Assembly (NCBI GenBank): GCA_900554935.1
Contig: USJF01000069.1
Coordinates: 1-6,789, forward strand
Direction of reading: 5' to 3'
Length of the DNA: 6,789 nucleotides
Source: an uncultured Porphyromonas sp.
GTDB taxonomy: Bacteria; Bacteroidota; Bacteroidia; Bacteroidales; Porphyromonadaceae
A program made the translations under genes and the position numbers. Within the stretch, counting starts at the first letter, position 1, and each line of letters starts with the position of its first letter. The notes beneath the pieces are model-generated. The model ran no database searches and was not told the DNA's origin. It saw only the letters and a list, made by a program, of their open reading frames with translations. Below, in pieces: positions 1 to 6,244 of the stretch.

Positions 1-251
1 CCCGAAAGCCAATGCGTGCTTGCATCCGTTGTGCCAAGTGTGTACACGCTTGTCCGATGGGGCTCAACCCTGCCTTCTTGATGCGAGATACTGTCTTTAA
101 GGATTGGGAGGTACTGGAGAAGAATCATGTAGTGGACTGTATCGAATGTGGCTCTTGTAGCTTCAGCTGTCCGGCTAATCGACCATTGCTCGACCATATC
201 CGACAAGGTAAGCGGACGGTAATGGGGATTATGCGGAGCCGTAAGTCCTAA
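1..251 (+). CDS. rnfC: RnfC, ion-translocating oxidoreductase subunit C (3' end only)
   Basis: This is the C-terminal part of a gene that begins upstream of the window; the reading frame is open from base 3 (Arg-Lys-Pro before the first internal Met), so the ATG at 12 is not a start. Two ferredoxin-type motifs are visible: CIRCAKCVHACP at 21-56 and CIECGSCSFSCP at 138-173, both CxxCxxCxxxCP, which bind two 4Fe-4S clusters. The spacing and the following Pro-Leu-containing segment match the RnfC C-terminal ferredoxin domain; the related Na+-NQR subunit NqrA lacks these clusters, so this is Rnf rather than Nqr. In the Rnf complex RnfC is the peripheral subunit that handles NAD(H) and passes electrons to or from RnfB and the membrane flavins. 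The protein ends about 25 residues after the second cluster in a basic tail, without the long Ala-rich tail of the E. coli protein. rnfD follows after 20 nt, suggesting one operon. Confidence 0.93.
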   Translation, partial: RKPMRACIRCAKCVHACPMGLNPAFLMRDTVFKDWEVLEKNHVVDCIECGSCSFSCPANRPLLDHIRQGKRTVMGIMRSRKS

Positions 252-271
252 ACGAATAAAGTAATAGAGAT

Positions 272-1267
272 ATGTCAATTAGTCATAAACTACTCGTATC
301 GCCTTCACCACATATACATAGTGGCGACTCTATAGAGCGCAATATGTATGATGTAATCATCGCACTGATTCCTGCACTTGCTGTCTCATTTTATTTCTTT
401 GGATGGGGCGCCTTTGTGGTGACGCTTACTTCTGTCGCTGCCTGTATGCTCTTTGAGTGGCTGATTAGTCGCTTCCTGATGGGGCGAAAGGAGCTGACCA
501 TTTTGGATGGGTCGGCTATCCTTACAGGACTTCTCCTTGCACTCAACGTCCCTTCTACTCTTCCGCTCTGGATTATAGTGATAGGTGCCTTGGTGGCCAT
601 TGGTATCGGCAAGATGTCGTTTGGTGGCCTAGGTAGTAATATCTTTAACCCTGCCATTGTGGGGCGTGTGATGCTCCTTATTTCTTTCCCCGTGCAGATG
701 ACTAGCTATCCGATGCCAAGGGGCGCAGAGGCAACATTAGATGCCACCTCGGGCGCTACGCCACTCGCTATCGCCAAGGGTATTGTAAGGGGGTCGGATG
801 GCTTCACGATGGATAAGCTCCCTAGTCTTCTGGACAATTTCCTCGGCTCCGTAGGTGGTTCGCTGGGCGAGGTGAGTGCAGTGGCTTTGCTGATCGGCTT
901 TGCTTACCTATTGATTCGTAAGGTGATCACTTGGCACATTCCTGTGGCCATCATCGCTACGGTAGCTATCTTTGCCGGGATTATGAATCTCGTGAATCCT
1001 GAGCTTTATGCTGGTCCTCTCTTCCATATCCTTAGTGGTGGCTTGCTACTCGGAGCTATCTATATGGCGACCGACTATGTCAGTAGCCCTATGAGTAATA
1101 GCGGTATGCTACTATACGGCGTGATGATAGGTATCATTACGATGCTGATCCGTCTCTTTGGTGCCTATCCAGAGGGAATGTCGTTTGCAATCCTCTTTAT
1201 GAATGGTATCGTGCCTATTATTAATAGGTATATGCCTCCTCACCTTTTTGGAAAAGCTAAAAAGTAA
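272..1267 (+). CDS. rnfD: RnfD, membrane subunit with covalent FMN
   Basis: The product is an integral inner-membrane subunit of 331 residues, a normal length for RnfD/NqrB-type proteins. Several hydrophobic helices are visible, for example residues 28-42, 46-68, 97-112, 202-216, 223-240 and 252-266. Family signatures are DGSAILTGLLLALNVP (79-94), NPAIVGR (126-132) and TDYVSSP (267-273). The segment DATSGATPL (157-165) contains the S-G-A-T flavinylation motif, so Thr163 is the expected site of phosphoester-linked FMN, attached by the ApbE flavin transferase in the family. No apbE gene is visible here. RnfD carries electrons across the membrane between the cytoplasmic and periplasmic cofactors and is thought to form part of the ion path. 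The start at 272 is the first in-frame ATG after rnfC and gives the usual N-terminus (LLVSPSPHIHSGDS). The stop overlaps the rnfG start (TAATG), which points to translational coupling. Confidence 0.97.
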   Translation: MSISHKLLVSPSPHIHSGDSIERNMYDVIIALIPALAVSFYFFGWGAFVVTLTSVAACMLFEWLISRFLMGRKELTILDGSAILTGLLLALNVPSTLPLWIIVIGALVAIGIGKMSFGGLGSNIFNPAIVGRVMLLISFPVQMTSYPMPRGAEATLDATSGATPLAIAKGIVRGSDGFTMDKLPSLLDNFLGSVGGSLGEVSAVALLIGFAYLLIRKVITWHIPVAIIATVAIFAGIMNLVNPELYAGPLFHILSGGLLLGAIYMATDYVSSPMSNSGMLLYGVMIGIITMLIRLFGAYPEGMSFAILFMNGIVPIINRYMPPHLFGKAKK

Positions 1268-1851
1268 TGAAGAAGTTACAATCAACCTTACCCAATATGC
1301 TGCTATCGCTTACGATTATAGCAGCAGTGGCGGCAGCTTTGCTCGCCTTTGTACACGATACTACCGCACCTGTGATAGATGCCTCTAAAACGGAAGCACT
1401 CAAGGCTGGTATCGCCAAGGTGCTTCCCGAGGGCTATGACAATGATCCATACGAGGATCAGGTACAGATAGATGAGTATGTCCTCTATCCTGCACGCAAA
1501 GGGGATCAATTGATCGGCGTGGCAGTGAAGAGCTTTACCAATAATGGCTTTGCTGGTTTTGTGAGTGTCTTGGTCGGAATGGATATGGAGGGCAATATCA
1601 TCGACTACTCTGTGCAGGAGCAGAGTGAGACTCCTGGACTGGGAAGTAAAATGGCGGATTGGTTCCGCACCGAAGGGACGGCTAGAAGTGTACTGGGTGC
1701 TAGCCTTACGCAACCACTTAAGGTGACGAAGGATGGCGGTACCGTAGATGCGATTAGCGCCGCAACGATCTCAAGCCGGGCTTTCTTGGAAACCCTCAAC
1801 AGCGCCTACAGTGTGATGCAACAAGCCATCGCAGATGGTCAACTAAAGTAA
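1267..1851 (+). CDS. rnfG: RnfG, periplasmic flavoprotein subunit with FMN-binding domain
   Basis: The product has 194 residues: a single N-terminal membrane anchor (about residues 9-29), then a periplasmic FMN-binding domain of the RnfG/NqrC type. Recognisable elements are the post-anchor TTAPVIDASK segment (32-41), GFAGFVSVLVGMD (94-106), the SETPGLGSK turn (120-128) and the flavinylation region DAISAATISSRAF (161-173). Thr167 is the predicted acceptor of covalent FMN. The motif here reads S-A-A-T where the textbook form is S-G-A-T; RnfD in the same operon keeps the Gly. RnfG passes electrons between the RnfD flavin and the membrane 2Fe-2S centre of RnfA/RnfE. The ATG at 1267 shares one base with the rnfD stop, and the initial MKKLQSTLPN leads directly into the anchor, supporting this start. 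rnfE begins 12 nt downstream. Confidence 0.96.
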   Translation: MKKLQSTLPNMLLSLTIIAAVAAALLAFVHDTTAPVIDASKTEALKAGIAKVLPEGYDNDPYEDQVQIDEYVLYPARKGDQLIGVAVKSFTNNGFAGFVSVLVGMDMEGNIIDYSVQEQSETPGLGSKMADWFRTEGTARSVLGASLTQPLKVTKDGGTVDAISAATISSRAFLETLNSAYSVMQQAIADGQLK

Positions 1852-1863
1852 ATGTGAGAGACT

Positions 1864-2463
1864 ATGAATAAATTACAGATATTACTCAATGGACTGATTA
1901 AGGAGAATCCTACGCTGGTATTGCTCCTCGGTATGTGTCCTACACTCGGTACCACTTCTAGTGCCAATAACGGTCTAGGAATGGGGCTGGCCACAACCTT
2001 TGTACTTATCTGCTCCAATATGGCAATAGCCTCTGTGAAAAAGCTGATCCCGGATGCGGTACGTATCCCGGCTTATATTGTGATCATTGCAGCTTTTACC
2101 ACTTTGGTACAGATGCTTTGCGAAGCGTATGTACCAGCGCTCTATGCCTCTCTCGGTATCTTCCTACCACTGATCGTGGTGAATTGTATTGTACTCGGTC
2201 GTGCGGAGTCTTTCGCAGCCAAGAATAATGTCTTTGACTCAGCCCTCGATGGTATTGGTATAGGTCTTGGTTTTACGGTCGCTTTGACCATCATAGGCTT
2301 TGTGAGAGAGGTGCTTGGCTCAGGACGTGCCTTTGACCACACTCTCTTCCCAGAGGAGTATGGGGCATTGGTATTTGTGCTGGCTCCTGGAGCTTTTATC
2401 GTGTTAGGATTTGTGATTGGAATTAAGAATGCGATTGACCGCAAACTCAATAAGACAGCTTAA
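1864..2463 (+). CDS. rnfE: RnfE, membrane subunit sharing the 2Fe-2S centre
   Basis: The product is a 199-residue, very hydrophobic protein of the NqrD/RnfE family, expected to have six transmembrane helices. The diagnostic segments are LLGMCPTLGTTSSANNGLGMG (21-41) and LIVVNCIVLGRAESFAAKNN (103-122); the second, with GRAESFA, separates RnfE from its paralogue RnfA. Cys25 and Cys108 are the two conserved half-helix cysteines that, with the matching pair in RnfA, are known in Nqr/Rnf structures to hold a 2Fe-2S cluster in the middle of the membrane. RnfE and RnfA pack with inverted topology and are proposed to lie on the ion-translocation route. The start is preceded by a purine-rich GTGAGAGACT. 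It follows rnfG by 12 nt and precedes rnfA by 6 nt. No missing key residue is seen. Confidence 0.97.
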   Translation: MNKLQILLNGLIKENPTLVLLLGMCPTLGTTSSANNGLGMGLATTFVLICSNMAIASVKKLIPDAVRIPAYIVIIAAFTTLVQMLCEAYVPALYASLGIFLPLIVVNCIVLGRAESFAAKNNVFDSALDGIGIGLGFTVALTIIGFVREVLGSGRAFDHTLFPEEYGALVFVLAPGAFIVLGFVIGIKNAIDRKLNKTA

Positions 2464-2469
2464 CGACTT

Positions 2470-3042
2470 ATGGAATACTTACTACTATTTATCAGTGCGA
2501 TCCTAGTTAATAACGTCGTCTTCTCGCAGTTCTTAGGGATTTGTCCTTTCCTTGGCGTTTCGAAGAAGCTAGATACTGCGGTGGGAATGGGTGCTGCGGT
2601 GACCTTCGTGGTAACTATTGCTACGCTGATTACCTATGCGATACAGAAGCTTGTGCTAGATAAGTTTGGGATTGGCTTTATGCAAAATATCGCCTTTATC
2701 CTTGTGATTGCCTCAGTGGTGCAGATGCTCGAGATGATTCTGAAGAAGATCTCTCCTGCTCTATTCCAGGCACTCGGCGTTTTCTTGCCTTTGATTACTA
2801 CTAACTGTATGATCCTAGGTGTGGCCATTACGGTAATCCAGAAGGATTACAACCTAGGCCAATCCATTGTTTACGCTATAGCTACCGCACTAGGTTATAC
2901 CATGGCGATTGTCATATTTGCTGTAATTAGAGAGCAATTGGCCAAGACCAATGTGCCTGCTCCACTTGCAGGTATTCCTATTGCCCTCGTAACGGCCGGC
3001 ATTCTTGCTATGGCCTTTATGGGCTTTGCCGGATTGGTATAA
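2470..3042 (+). CDS. rnfA: RnfA, membrane subunit sharing the 2Fe-2S centre
   Basis: The product has 190 residues, the usual length for RnfA/NqrE-type proteins, and is hydrophobic throughout (about six helices). Family signatures are NNVVFSQFLGICPFLGVSKK (14-33), GMGAAVTFV (39-47) and LGVFLPLITTNCMILGVAI (102-120). Cys25 and Cys113 are the conserved pair that complements Cys25/Cys108 of RnfE in coordinating the intramembrane 2Fe-2S cluster. The C-terminus (GIPIALVTAGILAMAFMGFAGLV) is the typical last helix. It is the final gene of the operon: a strong intrinsic terminator begins 27 nt after the stop. The C-D-G-E-A order matches the usual Rnf arrangement in Bacteroidota, where rnfB precedes rnfC. 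Confidence 0.97.
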   Translation: MEYLLLFISAILVNNVVFSQFLGICPFLGVSKKLDTAVGMGAAVTFVVTIATLITYAIQKLVLDKFGIGFMQNIAFILVIASVVQMLEMILKKISPALFQALGVFLPLITTNCMILGVAITVIQKDYNLGQSIVYAIATALGYTMAIVIFAVIREQLAKTNVPAPLAGIPIALVTAGILAMAFMGFAGLV

Positions 3043-3069
3043 GCTACCTTCAGGCTAAGATATAGTTTC

Positions 3070-3108
3070 GACGCCTTGGGATAGTTCCTATCTCAAGGCG
3101 TCTTTTTT
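3070..3108 (+). terminator. Intrinsic terminator of the rnf operon
   Basis: The left arm 3070-3084 (GACGCCTTGGGATAG) pairs with 3088-3102 (CTATCTCAAGGCGTC) to give a 15-bp stem with one internal G-U pair and a TTC triloop, followed directly by six T residues at 3103-3108. It lies between rnfA and the lptB promoter. The opposite strand has no T-tract next to the stem, so it should act only on rightward transcription. Confidence 0.93.
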
Positions 3109-3140
3109 GCACTGCTAAACCACTTAAATTGGTATCTTTG
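3106..3140 (+). promoter_or_regulatory. Bacteroidota-type promoter for lptB-recR
   Basis: TATCTTTG at 3133-3140 is an exact match to the Bacteroidota -7 consensus TAnnTTTG, 21 nt before the lptB ATG, so the leader would be only about 15 nt. The best candidate for the -33 element is TTTG at 3106-3109, at the end of the terminator T-tract. The 23-nt spacer is longer than the usual 19-21, so that element is uncertain. The -7 box itself is convincing because it lies in the short gap before the first gene of a new unit. Confidence 0.72.
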
Positions 3141-3161
3141 TGGAAATAATATGCGATACTT

Positions 3162-3932
3162 ATGAAGCTAAGGACAGAGGATTTAGTAAAGAGATATAAG
3201 AGCCGTACCGTGGTCAACCATGTCTCCATCGAGGTGGAGCAGGGAGAGATCGTAGGACTACTAGGCCCTAATGGGGCGGGTAAGACCACTACATTTTATA
3301 TGACAGTGGGACTAGTGACGCCCAATAACGGGCGGATATTCCTAGATGATGAAGACATCACCAAGCGACCAATCTATCAGCGTGCCAGGATGGGTATCAG
3401 CTATCTAGCGCAAGAAGAGTCTGTCTTTCGCAAGATGAGTGTAGAGGATAATATCATGGCTGTGCTGGAGATGACAGGGCTGAACCACGAGGATCAGATA
3501 GAGAAACTGGAGAAGCTAATCGATGAGTTTGGCCTTGAAAAAGTCCGCACCAATAATGGCGACCGCCTCTCAGGAGGAGAGCGCAGACGTGTAGAGATAG
3601 CTCGTTGCCTCGCTATTGACCCGAAATTTATTATGCTCGACGAACCATTCGCTGGTGTGGACCCAATAGCCGTGCAAGATATCCAGCTCATTGTCTCCAA
3701 GCTAAGAGAGCAGAATATCGGCATCCTCATTACCGACCACAACGTCCACGAGACCCTCTCCATCACCGACCGTGCCTACCTACTATTCGAAGGGCAAGTG
3801 CTTTTCAAAGGAAGTGCTGAGGAATTGGCAGAGAACCCTACCGTGCGGGAGAAGTACCTTGGTAAGGACTTCGTGCTCCGACGCCGTAAGTTTGATCACG
3901 TGACCATGAGAGGCGAAGATGTCGAGCGTTGA
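3162..3932 (+). CDS. lptB: LptB, ATPase of the LPS export ABC transporter
   Basis: The product is a 256-residue ABC ATPase. Visible motifs: Walker [10 protein letters not shown] (35-43), Q-loop [17 protein letters not shown] (81-97, Gln84), signature [13 protein letters not shown] (136-148), Walker B FIMLDEP (156-162, catalytic Glu161), D-loop AGVDP (164-168) and switch His193 in TDHNVHETL (191-199). The Q-loop wording, the ERRRVEIAR signature and TDHNVxETL are characteristic of LptB rather than of the related amino-acid transporter ATPases LivG/LivF. LptB sits on the cytoplasmic face with LptF/LptG and powers extraction of lipopolysaccharide from the inner membrane toward LptC/LptA. It is about 15 residues longer than E. 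coli LptB, with a basic then acidic C-terminal extension (from about 240). The ATG at 3162 gives the standard N-terminus two residues before the [10 protein letters not shown] strand. No other lpt gene is in the window; the gene is paired with recR. Confidence 0.95.
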   Translation: MKLRTEDLVKRYKSRTVVNHVSIEVEQGEIVGLLGPNGAGKTTTFYMTVGLVTPNNGRIFLDDEDITKRPIYQRARMGISYLAQEESVFRKMSVEDNIMAVLEMTGLNHEDQIEKLEKLIDEFGLEKVRTNNGDRLSGGERRRVEIARCLAIDPKFIMLDEPFAGVDPIAVQDIQLIVSKLREQNIGILITDHNVHETLSITDRAYLLFEGQVLFKGSAEELAENPTVREKYLGKDFVLRRRKFDHVTMRGEDVER

Positions 3933-4545
3933 GGATTACTCACAATTGCTCCAGAGAGCTATTGATGCCTTTGCCTCCCTTCCAGGGGTAGGGCATAAGA
4001 GTGCGATGCGACTAGCTCTCTCACTACTGAGGCAAGAGAAGAACTTCACCTATCGTATCTCCGATGCCCTCCGCAACCTCGTCGATGGTATTCAATACTG
4101 TGCCAAGTGCCACAATATCTCCGACGAAGAGATCTGTCGAATCTGCAGTGATGAGACGCGTGACCCCCATACCCTTTGCGTAGTAGAGAGCGTGCGAGAT
4201 GTGATGGCTATTGAGCGGACAGGTCAGTATCAAGGGCTTTATCACGTGCTAGGAGGGGTCATCTCCCCTATGGACGGCGTAGGGCCTCAAGACCTTTTCC
4301 TACACGACCTCCCCACACGCATCCAAGAAGAGGGGATAAAAGAGGTCATCCTAGCCCTAAGCACCACAATGGAGGGAGAGACCACCAACTTCTACATATA
4401 CCGACTACTCAAGGACGTTGAAGTCAAAATCACCACCATCGCACAAGGTATAGCGATAGGTGACGAACTAGAGTACGCCGATGACCTCACCCTCGGCCGT
4501 AGTATCCTACAGCGCATTGACTTTCAGGCGAGTCTCAAAAGATAG
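3919..4545 (+). CDS. recR: RecR, recombination mediator protein
   Basis: The product has 208 residues, close to the ~200 usual for RecR. In order: helix-hairpin-helix [13 protein letters not shown] (21-33), the four-Cys zinc motif (Cys61, Cys64, Cys73, Cys76), a Toprim domain starting at [13 protein letters not shown] (87-99, Glu90), [11 protein letters not shown] (116-126), STTMEGETT (148-156), then the C-terminal Walker-B-like segment with [19 protein letters not shown] (174-192). RecR works in the cytoplasm with RecO (and RecF where present) to load RecA on SSB-coated single-stranded DNA in gap repair. The ATG at 3919 lies inside the end of lptB, giving a 14-nt overlap. It is preceded by purine-rich AGAGGCGAAG, and no later Met precedes the helix-hairpin-helix, which supports the start. 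Translation is probably coupled to lptB. All key residues are present. Confidence 0.97.
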   Translation: MSSVEDYSQLLQRAIDAFASLPGVGHKSAMRLALSLLRQEKNFTYRISDALRNLVDGIQYCAKCHNISDEEICRICSDETRDPHTLCVVESVRDVMAIERTGQYQGLYHVLGGVISPMDGVGPQDLFLHDLPTRIQEEGIKEVILALSTTMEGETTNFYIYRLLKDVEVKITTIAQGIAIGDELEYADDLTLGRSILQRIDFQASLKR

Positions 4546-4575
4546 CTCCCTCGCTATTGCATCCTAGCGGATGCA
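4542..4575 (+). other. Two adjacent small hairpins at the recR 3' end
   Basis: Hairpin one pairs ATAGC (4542-4546) with GCTAT (4553-4557) around a 6-nt loop and includes the recR stop codon. Hairpin two follows at once: TGCATCC (4558-4564) and GGATGCA (4569-4575) form a perfect 7-bp stem with a TAGC loop. No T-tract follows, so this is not a classical intrinsic terminator. It may mark or stabilise the 3' end of the lptB-recR transcript, or be chance. No better terminator is seen between recR and the next promoter. Confidence 0.4.
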
Positions 4576-4651
4576 TCTCTATCCTCTCCACCTGGCAGAG
4601 CTATAATCGGTTGTCGTAATGCCACAACTCCCTCATTTTCTAAACCCATCC

Positions 4652-4683
4652 TGTGGCAGTCTGCCCAAAAAATCTTACATTTG
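4652..4683 (+). promoter_or_regulatory. Bacteroidota-type promoter for the MFS transporter
   Basis: TACATTTG at 4676-4683 matches TAnnTTTG exactly. TGTG at 4652-4655 is a 3-of-4 match to the -33 TTTG element with a 20-nt spacer, which is in the normal range. The predicted transcript would start near 4690, leaving a leader of about 30 nt before the ATG at 4723. Because the TTG at 4681 lies inside this -7 box, it cannot be the translation start. Confidence 0.75.
4655..4665. repeat. Inverted repeat inside the transporter promoter spacer
   Basis: GGCAG (4655-4659) and CTGCC (4661-4665) form a perfect 5+5 inverted repeat around a single T, lying just downstream of the -33 element. The same half-site with flanking T (TGGCAG) occurs at 4593-4598 and at 4654-4659, and TGCCA occurs in opposite orientation at 4620-4624. 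The position is what an operator for a dimeric repressor would look like, but half-sites this short can arise by chance. Confidence 0.35.
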
Positions 4684-4722
4684 TCCCATCTGAAAAATTT
4701 CAAACTTACAATAAAAGCTATT

Positions 4723-6156
4723 ATGACAACTTCTACTAAAAGCCACACACTACGTGACAAAGCAGCTGTGAGATGGACCGTCTTGATCATGATCTCCCTC
4801 ACGATGCTTTTCGCCTACATGTTTGTAGACGTCCTTTCCCCACTCAAGACACAGCTCGACCAGGTACTAGGCTGGAATAGCAAGGTATTTGGTACCTATG
4901 CGGGGAGTGAATTCTTCGTTAATGTATTCCTACTCTTCCTCATCTTCGCAGGTATTATCCTAGATAAGATGGGCGTTCGCTTCACCGCTATCCTCTCAGG
5001 CTCTCTGATGGTACTCGGTGCCGGTATCAAGGTCTATGCCCTAAGCCCTACTTTCAATACCGGTGCCTTCCCTTACGAGCTGCTAGCTGGTTGGTTTCCC
5101 AGTTTTCCTCCCTCTGCAGCTCTAGCTTGTGTCGGTTTTGCTATCTTCGGTATGGGTACCGAGATGGGAGGCGTAACCGTTTCTCGTGCCATCGTTAAGT
5201 GGTTCACCGGCTATGAGCTAGCCATGGCGATGGGTATTGAGATGGCGATTGCCCGCCTTGGCGTCTTTGCAGTCTTCCAGACCTCCCCACGTATCCACCA
5301 TTGGATGCTTGATAAGATCGGCGCATCTCAAGGAATCGAGGCGCTTGAGACAGTACAGGCTCCAGTGCTCTTCGTCTTTATTCTCCTTTGCATCGGCCTT
5401 TTCCTATACCTTATCTACGGAGTACTCGATCGCAAGTTGGAGAAAGAGTCTACCGAGTCGATTGTAGAGAGCGAAGAGGAGGCATTTCACTTCAGAGATC
5501 TTGGTAAAGTCTTTGGTAGTAGCGCCTTCTGGATCGTAGCACTGCTTTGCGTGCTCTACTACTCAGCCATCTTCCCCTTCCAGAAGTTCGCTACCAGTAT
5601 GCTAGAGAGCCACCTAGGTATAGAGAATACCACCGCCTCCAGCATCTTTAGCCTGTTCCCCATCGGGGCAATGGTGATTACTCCTTTCCTTGGCTTCTTC
5701 CTCGATAGAATAGGTAAGGGAGCTACCATGCTCATCATCGGCTCCGTACTGATGATCCTTTGCCACGGCACCTTTGCTCTCTATCCATTTGATAATAGCA
5801 CTACCTCTTTTGTGGTAGCTATCTCGGCTATCGTGCTGCTGGGTATCTCCTTCAGTCTCGTGCCAGCAGCTCTTTGGCCTAGTGTGCCAAAGCTGATCGA
5901 TAATAAGGTACTCGGCTCCGCCTACTCCGCAATCTTCTGGGTACAGAATATCGGCTTGATGTCAGTACCAATGATTATTGGTACAGTACTAGACGAGACC
6001 AATAAAGGTGTGCCTGCTGGCGAGCCACTCAACTTTATGCCCTCCATGCTGATTTTCACCAGCTTTGGCGTCTTGGCTTTGATCCTTAGCCTCTACCTCA
6101 AGAGTGTAGATAAGAAGCGTGGCTACGGCCTAGAGCTCCCCAATATCAAGAAGTAG
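4723..6156 (+). CDS. MFS transporter, MFSD1-like (substrate unknown)
   Basis: The product is a 477-residue inner-membrane protein with 12 predicted helices (roughly 19-38, 60-79, 88-106, 131-150, 165-186, 213-235, 267-288, 304-326, 333-352, 363-385, 397-422, 437-460). The central cytoplasmic linker is charged (236-262). Major facilitator motif A is seen in loop 2-3 as GIILDKMGVR (77-86) and its second-half counterpart as GFFLDRIGKG (324-333). The segments GYELAMAMGIEMAIARLG (163-180) and ALWPSVPKLIDNKVLGSAY (383-401), followed by QNIGL (408-412), resemble, from memory, the eukaryotic MFSD1 group, whose mammalian member exports dipeptides from lysosomes. A peptide or amino-acid substrate would suit an asaccharolytic host but is only inferred. 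The ATG at 4723 is chosen over an in-frame TTG at 4681, which falls in the -7 promoter box. The loop between helices 3 and 4 (107-130) is unusually long and Pro/Phe-rich. It is monocistronic, with its own promoter and terminator. Confidence 0.88.
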   Translation: MTTSTKSHTLRDKAAVRWTVLIMISLTMLFAYMFVDVLSPLKTQLDQVLGWNSKVFGTYAGSEFFVNVFLLFLIFAGIILDKMGVRFTAILSGSLMVLGAGIKVYALSPTFNTGAFPYELLAGWFPSFPPSAALACVGFAIFGMGTEMGGVTVSRAIVKWFTGYELAMAMGIEMAIARLGVFAVFQTSPRIHHWMLDKIGASQGIEALETVQAPVLFVFILLCIGLFLYLIYGVLDRKLEKESTESIVESEEEAFHFRDLGKVFGSSAFWIVALLCVLYYSAIFPFQKFATSMLESHLGIENTTASSIFSLFPIGAMVITPFLGFFLDRIGKGATMLIIGSVLMILCHGTFALYPFDNSTTSFVVAISAIVLLGISFSLVPAALWPSVPKLIDNKVLGSAYSAIFWVQNIGLMSVPMIIGTVLDETNKGVPAGEPLNFMPSMLIFTSFGVLALILSLYLKSVDKKRGYGLELPNIKK

Positions 6157-6181
6157 TTGACAGATAACTACCTATATACAC

Positions 6182-6224
6182 AAAAGCACCTTGGACAGCT
6201 GTCCAAGGTGCTTTTATTTTTTTT
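6182..6224. terminator. Intrinsic terminator, perfect palindrome between convergent genes
   Basis: AAAAGCACCTTGGACAG (6182-6198) is followed with no spacer by its exact reverse complement (6199-6215), a 34-bp perfect palindrome that folds into a long hairpin with a minimal CAGCTG-region loop. On the + strand the run TTTTATTTTTTTT (6212-6224) follows, making a strong terminator for the transporter. On the - strand the stem ends in TTTT only, so it probably also stops, less strongly, transcription from the small gene at 6245-6592. Confidence 0.95.
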
Positions 6225-6244
6225 AATGCTAACTGCTCCAGTCT

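Noticed and set aside
1203..1388. Plus-strand open frame overlapping the rnfD/rnfG junction
   Set aside because: It lies wholly within two well-supported genes in another frame and has no independent start signal.
1..3042. Assignment of the first operon to Na+-NQR (nqrABCDEF) instead of Rnf
   Set aside because: The first gene carries two CxxCxxCxxxCP ferredoxin motifs typical of RnfC and absent from NqrA, and no NqrF-like gene follows; the operon ends with a terminator after rnfA.
3050..3289. Minus-strand open frame across the rnf terminator and lptB start
   Set aside because: It spans the terminator hairpin and the Walker A region of lptB in antisense; it is an overlap artefact of the real gene.
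4681..4722. Extension of the MFS transporter to a TTG start at 4681
   Set aside because: The TTG is part of the TACATTTG -7 promoter box, so it would lie upstream of the transcription start; the ATG at 4723 is 14 codons later and sits correctly before the first helix.
4554..4802. Minus-strand open frame of 82 codons between recR and the transporter
   Set aside because: It runs antisense to the transporter start and promoter, has no TAnnTTTG upstream on its strand that I can see, and its product matches nothing I recognise.
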